64,000 nt of DNA from Prosthecobacter sp. (GTDB lineage Bacteria > Verrucomicrobiota > Verrucomicrobiia > Verrucomicrobiales > Verrucomicrobiaceae). The DNA lies in NCBI RefSeq assembly GCF_034366625.1, contig NZ_JAXMIH010000016.1, positions 1 through 64,000 on the forward strand, given 5' to 3'. Of this stretch, positions 1-7,925 are shown in pieces. A program made the position numbers and the translations under genes. Below the pieces are notes generated by a model. That model did no database searches and was not told the origin of the DNA. It was given only the letters and a program-made list of their open reading frames with translations. Every line of letters starts with the position of its first letter. The first letter of the stretch is position 1.

Positions 1-750
1 GGTGCCGGGGCCGCACATGATGATGGGCGTCTCCTCGTGAGGTTCGGGCAGGCGGAAGCCTTTGCCGTGGTTCACGAAGCACGGGATCAGCGTCTCGTTC
101 GGTGTCACACGTTCAGCGAGGAACGACGAGCACACGCCACTGCGGGCACGGCCGTGGCTGTTGTAGCGCACGGTGGCCACGGTGAGATGCACTTCATCGG
201 AGTGCGCTTTCTGGCTGCTGCTGATCGAGTAGAGGCGGATGTTCAGCTTCTTCTGCGTCAGCATAAATTCCTCGGGCGTGAACTTCGCGGCGGGGTTTTC
301 GAGCAGCAGGTCGATCACAAAGCGGCCCCAGAGATAGTTTTTGAGTTCCTCCTTCTTCTCCGGCTGCGAAAGCTCGGCGAGTGGCGTGTTGCCGCCGGTC
401 TTCTCGACGATGGCTTTGATCAATTTGTTATCGATCTCGGTGATGAGCGCGCCTTCGATCAACGCCTGCCGGATTGGCACGTCAGCGGCCGTTTTGGGAT
501 GCTTCACAATTTCAGAACCGGCGAAGCCGAGCGCCTTGAGCGTGTCATCGACGAGCGCGGGATCGTTCGTGGGTTGCACGGCCAGGGAATCGCCCGGCGT
601 GTATTCCAAACCGGAACCGGCGAGATCGATCTCATAGTGCGCCGTGTGCTTGGGCGCGTCCGGGCCGGAAAGGTTGAACATGCGCTTCACTTTCGCGATG
701 CAGGGGTTCTTGACGTTGTAAACGGGCTTTCCGGCTTCGGGTGTGCTCAT
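1..750 (-). CDS. sulfite reductase flavoprotein (CysJ-like, short form), 3' part outside window
   Basis: The first 250 codons of a minus-strand gene; the start is the ATG at 748-750 and the frame stays open to base 1. The protein begins directly with a ferredoxin-NADP reductase-type FAD-binding domain (NPCIAKV, then YTPGDSLAV near residue 51, RLYSISSS near residue 178) and reaches the NADP-binding motif IIMCGPGT at the window edge. Family knowledge: this is the module of CysJ that passes NADPH electrons through FAD. No flavodoxin (FMN) domain precedes it, so it is the short form seen in several PVC bacteria; an electron carrier must then come from elsewhere (inference). It lies 66 bp downstream of creC in the same direction. 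The partner hemoprotein is not in view. Confidence 0.85.
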   Translation of the reverse strand, partial: MSTPEAGKPVYNVKNPCIAKVKRMFNLSGPDAPKHTAHYEIDLAGSGLEYTPGDSLAVQPTNDPALVDDTLKALGFAGSEIVKHPKTAADVPIRQALIEGALITEIDNKLIKAIVEKTGGNTPLAELSQPEKKEELKNYLWGRFVIDLLLENPAAKFTPEEFMLTQKKLNIRLYSISSSQKAHSDEVHLTVATVRYNSHGRARSGVCSSFLAERVTPNETLIPCFVNHGKGFRLPEPHEETPIIMCGPGT

Positions 751-816
751 GATGATTGGTTGGCGAGATCGCGCGAGACTAGGGAAGCCGGTCTGAATTG
801 TCAAACCTGCCATCCA

Positions 817-2244
817 CTAGGCAGCAAGAATCAACATCGCCTTCGCACCCGGCCCGCTTTCAAGATTTGTCAGTTCCACGCTGCCACCATGTAGTTCCGC
901 GACTTCCTTGACGAAGCACAGGCCGAGGCCGGTGCTCTTTTTGCCGGTGTCGGGGCGCGGCAGCGAGTAGAAGCGCTCGAACACACGCTCACGCGCATAA
1001 TCGGGAATGCCGGGGCCGCGATCCTCGATCTCGATCACTACATTCGAGTCGAAGCGGTAGCTGCGGACGCTGATCGCGCTTCCTTTCGGCGCAAAGTCGA
1101 TGGCGTTTTGGATGAGATTGCTCACGGCCAGCTCGATGAGCCACGGATCGCCTTGAATGACGTGATCGCCGGTCATTTCACGTTGCAGGCTGACTTCACG
1201 GCCCGCAGCGATGAGCGCATGATGATCCCATGCGCGGTACAGCATCTCATGAAGGTTTACCGGCTCGCGATTTTCGAGCGTTTTCTGCTTCTCTATCGCG
1301 GCGAGGTGCAGCAGGCGTTCCAGCAGGTCACGCAGTCTCCCGGCTTCGGATCGGATGTTTTGCAGAAAGCGGGCGCGCTTCGGCTCGGGCACATCGCCTT
1401 GCAGAATCTCGCTGGCGCCAAGGATGGCGGCGACGGGGCTTTTCAGTTCGTGCGTGAGACTCTGGACGTAGTTCTCAACGTATTCGCGGCCTTCGAGCGC
1501 ATCGCGCATGTCTTCGAGCGCCGTTGCAAGCGTCTTCATTTGATGGCCCGGCATGTGCGGCGAAGTGGATCGCTCGCCACGGCTCACCGCGAGCGCATGG
1601 CGCGACAGATCATCCAGCGGCCGGGTGGCCCAGCGGGCAGCAAGGTAGATGCCCAGCAGCATGAGGACGACGGTGGTGACGATGGACCATTTCAGCCAGC
1701 GCTCCGTCTCCCACACAAAAGCGAGGACGCCGCGTTGCGGCTTGGCGACACTGAGCATGCCGAGGGTTCGGTCGTTTTGCCGGATCGGCGCGCCGACATA
1801 CATCACGACGGAAAGAGGGTCGTATTCACTGGTGCGAGAGGAGCGTGCGCCGTATTCGCCCATCAACGTGAGATTCACATCGCGATGATTGGAGATCGTT
1901 CCGGGCGTCTCGATGCCGGCGGAGTCGAACAGCACACGTCCTTGCGCATCAGTGACATAGACCTGCATGTCCACCTGCGTCTTGGTGCGATTGTAGATTT
2001 GCGCGTTGAGCTGGCGCTGTTGCGCGGCGCGGATGGCCTTTTCGACGGCCTGCGGTTCCAAAACGCCGTTCTTCGCATCGGCAGCGAAGATTTCGGCCAG
2101 GATGTTCGCCACATCGACCATCGGCTCCTCCACCGCCTCGAAATACTGCCGCTCGACTCGATGAATGAGCTGCGAGAACAGCACAAACAGCCCCACACTG
2201 GCCACGAGCGCGAAACCGAGAAGGAAACGTGCGGTCAGGCTCAT
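817..2244 (-). CDS. creC: two-component sensor histidine kinase CreC
   Basis: A 475-residue membrane histidine kinase. An N-terminal membrane segment (about residues 5-27) and a second one (about 185-205) flank a periplasmic sensor with the CreC-typical stretch VYVTDAQGRVLFDS, followed by HAMP, the phospho-acceptor motif SLTHELKSP (His265) and a HATPase domain with the N-box (NLIQNAIDF), DRGPGIPDYA and TGLGL. Similarity to E. coli CreC runs end to end as far as I can recall it. Its ATG overlaps the stop of creB by 4 bp, so the pair is translationally coupled. Expected role: sensing a carbon or envelope signal and phosphorylating CreB. The actual signal cannot be read from sequence. Confidence 0.93.
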   Translation of the reverse strand: MSLTARFLLGFALVASVGLFVLFSQLIHRVERQYFEAVEEPMVDVANILAEIFAADAKNGVLEPQAVEKAIRAAQQRQLNAQIYNRTKTQVDMQVYVTDAQGRVLFDSAGIETPGTISNHRDVNLTLMGEYGARSSRTSEYDPLSVVMYVGAPIRQNDRTLGMLSVAKPQRGVLAFVWETERWLKWSIVTTVVLMLLGIYLAARWATRPLDDLSRHALAVSRGERSTSPHMPGHQMKTLATALEDMRDALEGREYVENYVQSLTHELKSPVAAILGASEILQGDVPEPKRARFLQNIRSEAGRLRDLLERLLHLAAIEKQKTLENREPVNLHEMLYRAWDHHALIAAGREVSLQREMTGDHVIQGDPWLIELAVSNLIQNAIDFAPKGSAISVRSYRFDSNVVIEIEDRGPGIPDYARERVFERFYSLPRPDTGKKSTGLGLCFVKEVAELHGGSVELTNLESGPGAKAMLILAA

Positions 2245-2939
2245 GCGTCAGGCCAGGTTTCGAGCAACGAGTAGCCCATGCCGCGATGCGTGACGATGGG
2301 ATCAATGGCCGACCGCACCCCGCGCATGCGGGAGCGCAGGGTTTTGATGTGCGTGTCCACCGTGCGTTCCATGGAGGCGTCTGGTTCTTCGGACGCGTGA
2401 TCCATGAGCTGTTCGCGGCTGAACACGCGGCCCGGATGCGCGGCGAAGGCCTTCAGCATGCGGAACTCATAACGCGAGAGATTCAAGGCGGTGCCAAAGT
2501 AGATGGCCTGGCAGCGCACGTCGTCGATGACGAGCGGGATGGAGGCGTCGTGGCCGTTCGGCGGCAGCGGTGTGGCTGAAACACGCCGCAGGATCGCACG
2601 CACGCGGGCGACGAGTTCGCGCGGGCTGAAAGGTTTCACGACGTAGTCATCGCCCCCGATCTCCAAACCCACCACACGATCCACTTCGCTGGAGCGTGCG
2701 GTGAGAAAGAGAATCGGCAACGACTGTGTCTTGCGGATCGTTTGGCACACCTCGAAGCCCGTCATGTCCGGCAGACCGACATCGAGGATGATGAGATCGA
2801 AGGTCTGCGACTTCATCTGCTCCAACGCGTCGCGACCCGTGGTGGCGGTCGTAACCGCGAATCCATCGGCTTCGAGGGCATAGACGACGTTTTCGCAGAT
2901 GGAGGGTTCGTCTTCGACGACGAGGATGCGAGTGGGCAT
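2241..2939 (-). CDS. creB: two-component response regulator CreB
   Basis: A 232-residue OmpR-family regulator. The receiver domain (about residues 3-115) has the acidic pair ED near residue 10, the phospho-acceptor Asp53 in LIILDVGLPD, and KPFSPRELVARV. A winged-helix DNA-binding domain follows (about 135-228; LNLSRYEFRMLKAF, VDTHIKTLRSRMR, THRGMGYSL). It overlaps creC by 4 bp and starts 39 bp after creD. In Enterobacteria and Aeromonas, CreB activates creD and other genes through direct TTCAC repeats; similar repeats lie upstream of this operon at 5352-5401. Confidence 0.93.
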   Translation of the reverse strand: MPTRILVVEDEPSICENVVYALEADGFAVTTATTGRDALEQMKSQTFDLIILDVGLPDMTGFEVCQTIRKTQSLPILFLTARSSEVDRVVGLEIGGDDYVVKPFSPRELVARVRAILRRVSATPLPPNGHDASIPLVIDDVRCQAIYFGTALNLSRYEFRMLKAFAAHPGRVFSREQLMDHASEEPDASMERTVDTHIKTLRSRMRGVRSAIDPIVTHRGMGYSLLETWPDA

Positions 2940-2978
2940 GACGGGTGTGGGTGATTAAACGATCCGGGCATGCAGACA

Positions 2979-4163
2979 TCAAGCAAGTCTTGGCGAAACC
3001 GCGCCGAGTTTCTGACTCCAGTCCACTTTGGCGGTAAGGGCCATCAAAACGCCGAGCGTGACGATGCCGCCAACGGTGAGAGTGAGCCCGGTGAGGCCTT
3101 TGAAAAAGAAGCTGTAGCTGAACAGCACCATGTAGGCGGTTTGGGCGACAACGGCGACGCGGAAGATAAATTCTCCTGCGACAGCACGCAGGTAGCCGCA
3201 CACGAGCAGCAAGGAGGCGAGCGCGGCGATGACGAAGCTCAGATGCACCGGGACGACATCAAGCATGTAAGAGAACAGCAGCGGGAAGGCGAAGAATCCG
3301 GCGGCGAGGAAGAAGTAGTTCACCGGATGAAGTGACACGCCGCGTGAGATGACGGTGATGATGACGACCATGAAAAACAGCAGCAGCGAAAGCGGCGCAT
3401 AAAACGAGATCTGCGATGCCACGGGGCCGGCGTTCAGCTCGCGCGGCATTTCCATGCCGATGCCGGGGGCGGAGATGGCGTCTTCGTATTTCCAAACAAG
3501 CTGCATGCCCTCACCTGCCGGCTTGCGATCGGTGGGTGAGCTGATGGGGAAGTTCACGTCGCTGAAATCGGTGTTCATGGTCAGCGTGAAGTCGCGGATG
3601 CGGCTGGCATCGGCAAAAGCGTAGCGCCATTGATCCATGCCACGGCATTCGTAGCTCACAGTGACGGGAATGCTTTCGCCAGGGGCAAGCTGCACGCTGT
3701 CGGTGATGACGCCTTGCTCGGGAGCGGCGACTGAGCGGCGGGCTTTTTCGCCGGTGCCGAGGGTGAAGTTGATCTTGTCGAGCAGCGTGTTGCCGGAGGG
3801 CAGCTCAATGTCGATGTCCAAGGTCTGGGTGATGGCAGTGGTGTTGGTGAAGGTGTAAGCGCCTTCGAACTGCACGCCGTAGGTGCGGTGCCAGAGCAGA
3901 CCCATTTTGACCGGCTGGTAGGCAAGTTTGACCTGCACGTCGCTTTTCGCAGGCTGAAGCATGACTTTGGAGCCGTTGGACGAGGTGTAGCGCGCGGAGG
4001 GATGCTTTTGCAACAGTGGCGGCCCCCAGCGGCCGCTGACGCTGTCGCCCGTTTGATAGGAGACGTGGTTCGTGCGGTGCATGATGACGCCGCCGAGGAG
4101 CCACCAGGCGATGCTGGTGCAGATGAAAATGACGGCGATGGCGATGAGGTGGGTGAGTTTCAT
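2979..4163 (-). CDS. creD: CreD-family inner-membrane protein
   Basis: A 394-residue membrane protein. One N-terminal membrane helix (about residues 4-26) is followed by a large extracytoplasmic beta-rich domain and, from about residue 240, five or so hydrophobic helices containing the CreD hallmark RGVSLHPVNYFFLAAGFFAF and VDW near the end. The ATG at 4161-4163 is chosen because it starts a clean membrane anchor; an in-frame extension upstream is low-complexity and overlaps the previous gene. It is shorter than E. coli CreD (about 450 residues). CreD expression is the classic output of CreBC in stress and beta-lactam responses; its biochemical role is not established. It sits between the unknown secreted gene and creB. 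Confidence 0.88.
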   Translation of the reverse strand: MKLTHLIAIAVIFICTSIAWWLLGGVIMHRTNHVSYQTGDSVSGRWGPPLLQKHPSARYTSSNGSKVMLQPAKSDVQVKLAYQPVKMGLLWHRTYGVQFEGAYTFTNTTAITQTLDIDIELPSGNTLLDKINFTLGTGEKARRSVAAPEQGVITDSVQLAPGESIPVTVSYECRGMDQWRYAFADASRIRDFTLTMNTDFSDVNFPISSPTDRKPAGEGMQLVWKYEDAISAPGIGMEMPRELNAGPVASQISFYAPLSLLLFFMVVIITVISRGVSLHPVNYFFLAAGFFAFPLLFSYMLDVVPVHLSFVIAALASLLLVCGYLRAVAGEFIFRVAVVAQTAYMVLFSYSFFFKGLTGLTLTVGGIVTLGVLMALTAKVDWSQKLGAVSPRLA

Positions 4164-4175
4164 GTGTTTGTTATT

Positions 4176-4196
4176 TGTTCCTGGTTCGTGGTTCTT
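4176..4196. repeat. heptanucleotide tandem repeat, three units
   Basis: Three adjacent 7-bp units on the plus strand, TGTTCCT, GGTTCGT and GGTTCTT (minus strand AAGAACC-like). They lie in the 31-bp spacer between the unknown secreted gene and creD, and touch the stop codon of the former. The same AAGAACC heptamer occurs four times in uvrA at 34032-34059. Confidence 0.7.
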
Positions 4197-5340
4197 AGTT
4201 GCTGGTGCGTTTGCGATAGGTGATGCGGGCTTGGGGTTGTTGATCGCGGCAGAGGGATTTGCGGAGGTACAATCCGGGAGCGGTGGTTTTGTCGGTGATG
4301 GGATCGACGTTGCCGGTGAAGGTGAGGTCGTAGCCGGTGGGGAGTTGCACGTTCCAGTCGATCTGCTTCGCAAAGAGCGGTGTCTGCGGCAGGGCGAGAT
4401 CGAGTTCGCCTTCGGCGGCCTGCAAGGCGGTAAGGGTGGAGGTGAAGGAGAGCTTCACCTCGGACTCAGCTCCGTCGGTGGCGGGATCATCGAGTGGGAT
4501 CTCGATGCGATTCACTTCGCCGAGCGTGGGACGCACGGGATCGGCGTTGACGTGGCATTGGAGAAGTTTCGCGGCCTCGGGAAGCTGCAAAACGAGTTTC
4601 ACGGGTTGATCGTGACGCACGGTGATCGAGCCTTCGGTCAAAACCGAGCCGTCGCGGACGACTTGGGTCGTGTAACTGGCCGTGGAGACGATGGCGTCGT
4701 CAGTGGAGCCGGCAGGAGATGTTTGCGCGGCTGTGCGGGCGTCTTCGAGCGTGAGGGTGATTTCGCCGCCGCTGGCGGGCAGGGCGGTTGTTCCGGCTAG
4801 GACGATGTTTTTCGTCGTGGAGCCGTGTTGGAGGTGCAGAACTTTGTTTTCCGGCAGTTCTTTGACCTCCAGCGAAGCGATCGGAGACGCCGCGAGATGC
4901 AACGTGGTCCCCTGCCCTTCATGCGCGAGTGCGAAGGTGAGTTTCACGGTCTGTGCACCAGTCTTGTCGGTGATGAGGCAAAGATGATCCTCGGTGACGA
5001 CGATGCGTGAATCTTTGGGTTCGACCGAAACCGCACCCGAGACCGCGCCTGCGAGAGGGATGGCATGCCAGGCGGCGTCGAAGCTCTCCACCTGCATCTC
5101 GGCGATGATCGTGCCTGCCTTGGCATCGAGACGGTAGATCGTCGAAAGCAACGCGGCAGGCACGGGCGGCGGTTTCGGTTCCGGCGGTGTTTCCTTCGGT
5201 AAAGTGGCGGCAACGAGGCGTTTGAGCTCGCCATAGGTGATGCGCACCTCGCTCTCATCGAGCGTGGCGGCGGTGACGCGGTTTTCGGTTTGAGCCAGCA
5301 CTGAAGCGGCTCCGAGCAGGAGAATGAGCAGTGGTTTCAT
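4195..5340 (-). CDS. secreted protein of unknown function in the cre operon
   Basis: A 381-residue protein with a clear signal peptide (MKPLLILLLGAASVLAQ). I do not recognise a family. The mature part is rich in beta-strand-like alternation and polar residues with no cysteines apart from one or two near the end, suggesting repeated immunoglobulin-like or sandwich domains (inference). It is the first gene of the creDBC run, ending 31 bp before creD, and the TTCAT/TTCAC array lies only 11 bp before its ATG. The context makes it a probable CreB-controlled envelope protein that works with CreD. The creD large extracytoplasmic domain looks similar in style, so the two may interact. Confidence 0.8.
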   Translation of the reverse strand: MKPLLILLLGAASVLAQTENRVTAATLDESEVRITYGELKRLVAATLPKETPPEPKPPPVPAALLSTIYRLDAKAGTIIAEMQVESFDAAWHAIPLAGAVSGAVSVEPKDSRIVVTEDHLCLITDKTGAQTVKLTFALAHEGQGTTLHLAASPIASLEVKELPENKVLHLQHGSTTKNIVLAGTTALPASGGEITLTLEDARTAAQTSPAGSTDDAIVSTASYTTQVVRDGSVLTEGSITVRHDQPVKLVLQLPEAAKLLQCHVNADPVRPTLGEVNRIEIPLDDPATDGAESEVKLSFTSTLTALQAAEGELDLALPQTPLFAKQIDWNVQLPTGYDLTFTGNVDPITDKTTAPGLYLRKSLCRDQQPQARITYRKRTSN

Positions 5341-5351
5341 CGACGCTCATG

Positions 5352-5401
5352 GTGAAAAGCGGCGTGAAACCTTGATGAAGCGGGGATGAAATGGTGATGA
5401 A
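5352..5401 (-). promoter_or_regulatory. putative CreB-box array (five TTCAT/TTCAC repeats)
   Basis: Read on the minus strand, five pentamers TTCAT, TTCAT, TTCAT, TTCAC, TTCAC occur with start-to-start spacing of 11, 11, 11 and 12 bp. Plus-strand positions are 5397-5401, 5386-5390, 5375-5379, 5364-5368 and 5352-5356. The known CreB tag is TTCAC-N6-TTCAC, an 11-bp period. The last box ends 11 bp before the ATG of the first gene of the cre operon. Binding by the local CreB is inferred from motif and position. Confidence 0.6.
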
Positions 5402-5506
5402 AACGCGGTTCACATCAATGGCGTGGCGGAATGCGTTGCAGGCGCTGCTGTTAGGCGCGGCGTGTGGCGTAACACCGGGTTTGCTTCCCACTTTTGATGC
5501 GCTGGA

Positions 5507-5573
5507 CCTAGGGCGGCACTCGCTTAGGCTCGCTTGCCCTGGGCTGGCTTCCGTAGCCCCGTTGGAGCTGGGG
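5507..5573. repeat. REP-like double hairpin in the cre/cco intergenic region
   Basis: The 236 bp between the cre operon start and the TauE-like stop contain two imperfect palindromes: CCTAGGGC (5507-5514) pairs with GCCCTGGG (5536-5543), and a second stem follows (AGCCCC at about 5554 against GGAGCT). It sits just 3' of the cco operon and may act as its transcription end. From memory it resembles intergenic repeats common in planctomycete and verrucomicrobial genomes; that is not verified here. Confidence 0.45.
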
Positions 5574-5576
5574 ATC

Positions 5577-6275
5577 TCACATCACCGCGTGGCAGCAGCT
5601 TGGAATTGCGTCGCTGCCGAAATCGAGGGTGCCACGAAGACGCCAGGCCATGATGAGGGCGGCGGTGAAGGCGAGGGTGCGCTGGATTTTGCGCATGGTC
5701 TGAGGCTGCACTTTGCCACCGATGAGGTGGAGCTGGGTTTGAGCGATCCAGAGGAGTGGGAGCGTGCCGAGACCGAAGGCGAAGGCGAATTCGGCGCCTT
5801 TGATGGCGGAGCCGTTGGCCATGGCGAGGGCGAACATCAGATAAAGCGGGCCGCAGGGCAGCAGTGGTGTGGCGAAGCCGAGCAGGCCAGCCCGTGCGGC
5901 ACCTGGCATGCGGAAGGCGAAACTCTGAATGCGGCGGACTCCGGCGCGGAGGAATTGCGGCTTCGGCAGATAGGTCTCCAAACCCATGCCGACGATGGCG
6001 AAGGCGATGACGAGCAGCCAGGGCAAAACGATGCCTGCACCATGCTGGAAGAAGCTCAGGGGCATGATGCCTATCATACCGGCGATGGAACCGACGACGG
6101 CATACGAAACAAGCCTCCCGGCATGATACAGGCCGGTGTCGCGCATGAAATTGGACGCACCAGACTTGGCGGTGACCGCCCAGGAGCAGGACAACGGACC
6201 GCACATGGCCACGCAGTGGACGCTGGTGACGAGTCCGGCCAGAAAGGCGGCGGCGCTGGTATCAATGGACTGCAT
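5577..6275 (-). CDS. TauE/SafE-like (UreH/DsbD_2 type) membrane protein of the cco cluster
   Basis: A 232-residue protein with about six hydrophobic helices and the family signature HCVAMCGP (about residues 20-27) plus a second TPLLPCGPLY motif. Proteins of this type are annotated as sulfite exporter TauE/SafE family or urease accessory UreH-like and frequently close cbb3 oxidase gene clusters, where a part in metal (copper) supply or cytochrome maturation is suspected. The conserved Cys/Met/His motif fits metal handling (inference). It is the last gene of the run and overlaps the preceding short FixH-like gene by 14 bp. The C-terminus has a further CC pair. Confidence 0.8.
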   Translation of the reverse strand: MQSIDTSAAAFLAGLVTSVHCVAMCGPLSCSWAVTAKSGASNFMRDTGLYHAGRLVSYAVVGSIAGMIGIMPLSFFQHGAGIVLPWLLVIAFAIVGMGLETYLPKPQFLRAGVRRIQSFAFRMPGAARAGLLGFATPLLPCGPLYLMFALAMANGSAIKGAEFAFAFGLGTLPLLWIAQTQLHLIGGKVQPQTMRKIQRTLAFTAALIMAWRLRGTLDFGSDAIPSCCHAVM

Positions 6276-6417
6276 GGACGGTGCGAGTGGTGAGCGGAAT
6301 CTCAGGCGGCGCGTTTTTGATGGCGAGCGTGATGAAAAAGACCCACCAAGAGACGAAACCGATGAAGGCGACGGCCACGAAGAGCCAAGGGCGGCTGGAG
6401 ATGCATTTCGGAATCAT
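6262..6417 (-). CDS. short FixH-like single-helix membrane protein
   Basis: A 51-codon reading frame starting with MIPKCISSRPWLFVAV; one transmembrane helix (about residues 10-33) ends in an aliphatic-rich ITLAIKN. This pattern (PW, helix, then IKN or VRN) is the N-terminus of FixH/CcoH, but the periplasmic domain of a full FixH (about 150 residues) is missing. It lies between ccoG and the TauE-like gene, where fixH normally sits, and overlaps the next gene by 14 bp. It is either a minimal CcoH or a truncated remnant. CcoH normally stabilises CcoP assembly. Confidence 0.6.
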   Translation of the reverse strand: MIPKCISSRPWLFVAVAFIGFVSWWVFFITLAIKNAPPEIPLTTRTVHAVH

Positions 6418-6455
6418 GGCGGGAGAAGTAAAGGTGATGAGTTAGGAAGCCCTGT

Positions 6456-7889
6456 TTAGCGGATGAAGTCTTTGGCGTTGAGCGCAGCGGCAGGCGGGGC
6501 CTTCGGATCGGGGCCGAGGTATTCCATGACGCGGGTCTCGCTGCTGTCGCCACGAGCGGCATCTGTGACTTTGATGCGGAACTTGAAGTGCTCTTTGAAG
6601 TCGGCCTGCGGCAGGGTGAGCACGAGGGTCTTCAAATCCTCGCCCATGGGCGGGAGCGTGATGGTTTGATCGACACCGATGATCTTCAAGGAAGCCGGCA
6701 CAGCACCGACGAGTTCGATCTTGTAGGTGGACTCGGCATTGCGCTTGTTGATGATGCGGAGCTGGAACTGATTGCGGATGACTCCGGCATCGACGTAGAA
6801 CGAAGCCCCGCCCATGCGCACGACGCTGGCCCGCAGCGGCGAGATGCGCGTGATGGCGAAGCTGAAGGCGACTGCCCCGACGACCAGCATGAGGGTGTAG
6901 AAGATGGTGCGAGGACGAACGAGCCGTGTTTTTCCGCCCTGGAGGCCGATGAAGGAGTCGTAGCGCACGAGCCCTTTCGGACGCTTGAGCTTGGTCATGA
7001 TGTCGTCGCAGGCATCGACACAGGCGGCGCAACCGATGCACTCCAACTGGAGACCGTTGCGGATGTCGATGCCGGTGGGGCAGACCTGCACGCAGCGGCG
7101 GCAGTCGATGCAATCGCCGGCCGGTTTTTCGACGGTGGCTTTGCCACGCGGCTCACCGCGTTTTTTGTCGTAGCCGATGACTACGGAGTTGTCGTCCGTG
7201 AGCGCGGATTGAAGGCGGCCATAGGGGCAGAGAATGATGCAGAACTGCTCACGGAACCAACTGAATGAGAAATACAACGCGCCGGTGAGGAAGAGCACGA
7301 CGCCGAAGGCCTTGGCATGATGCGCGGGCGAGTGCTGCATCATCTCATAGAGCGACTTGATCGAAACAAAGTAGCTGAGGAAGATGTGGGCGATGACGGC
7401 GGAGATGAGGATGAAGATCCCGTGCTTGAACACACGGCGGGCGATCTTGGAGGCCGTCCAGGGCGCGTCTTCGAGCTGGCGGCGCGCAGGGCCGTCGCCG
7501 TCGATCCAGCGCTCCACGCGGCGATAGAGCTGCTCCATGAACACGGTGTAGGGGCAGGTCCAGCCGCACCAGACGCGACCGAAGAGCGAGGTGACGTAGA
7601 AGAGTGAAAAGGCGAGGCCGGTGACGAGGAAGAAGCCGATCCAGAGATCCTGGGTGGCGAGCGTGAGGCCAAAGAAATGGAAACGGCGCTCCTGCACATC
7701 GAGAAAGACGGCGGGAAAGCCGTTCACCGGAATCCACGGCAGCGCCACATAGATGACCAGCAGCACCAGCGCCGCGACTCGTCTCCAGAAAGTGAAGGGG
7801 CCATGAACATCCGACGGTTGAACGAATTTGCGCGAACCGTCGGCGTGGATGGTGGAGAGTGAGTCGAGTGTGGGGGTGCTGGGTTTCAT
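6456..7889 (-). CDS. ccoG: cbb3 oxidase accessory iron-sulfur protein CcoG (FixG/RdxA)
   Basis: A 477-residue membrane protein. After a short cytoplasmic lead come membrane helices (about residues 32-52, 79-103, 155-175, 190-212) with the motif GRVWCGWTCPYTVF. Two ferredoxin-type 4Fe-4S motifs follow at about 255-290 (CIDCRRCVQVCP and CIGCAACVDAC), then another helix and a C-terminal periplasmic immunoglobulin-like domain typical of FixG_C. CcoG is implicated in copper reduction for cbb3 assembly. It begins 37 bp after ccoP and is co-directional with the rest of the operon. Confidence 0.93.
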   Translation of the reverse strand: MKPSTPTLDSLSTIHADGSRKFVQPSDVHGPFTFWRRVAALVLLVIYVALPWIPVNGFPAVFLDVQERRFHFFGLTLATQDLWIGFFLVTGLAFSLFYVTSLFGRVWCGWTCPYTVFMEQLYRRVERWIDGDGPARRQLEDAPWTASKIARRVFKHGIFILISAVIAHIFLSYFVSIKSLYEMMQHSPAHHAKAFGVVLFLTGALYFSFSWFREQFCIILCPYGRLQSALTDDNSVVIGYDKKRGEPRGKATVEKPAGDCIDCRRCVQVCPTGIDIRNGLQLECIGCAACVDACDDIMTKLKRPKGLVRYDSFIGLQGGKTRLVRPRTIFYTLMLVVGAVAFSFAITRISPLRASVVRMGGASFYVDAGVIRNQFQLRIINKRNAESTYKIELVGAVPASLKIIGVDQTITLPPMGEDLKTLVLTLPQADFKEHFKFRIKVTDAARGDSSETRVMEYLGPDPKAPPAAALNAKDFIR

Positions 7890-7925
7890 TTCCGTGCCTG
7901 GCGCGTCAGGCGGATGCTGTCCGAA

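Noticed and set aside
37-894. A 285-codon plus-strand frame at the window start
   Set aside because: The minus strand encodes the start of a CysJ-like protein with clear FAD motifs over the same bases.
1108-2274. A 388-codon plus-strand frame opposite creC
   Set aside because: Opposite a full-length CreC with all kinase motifs; no independent evidence.
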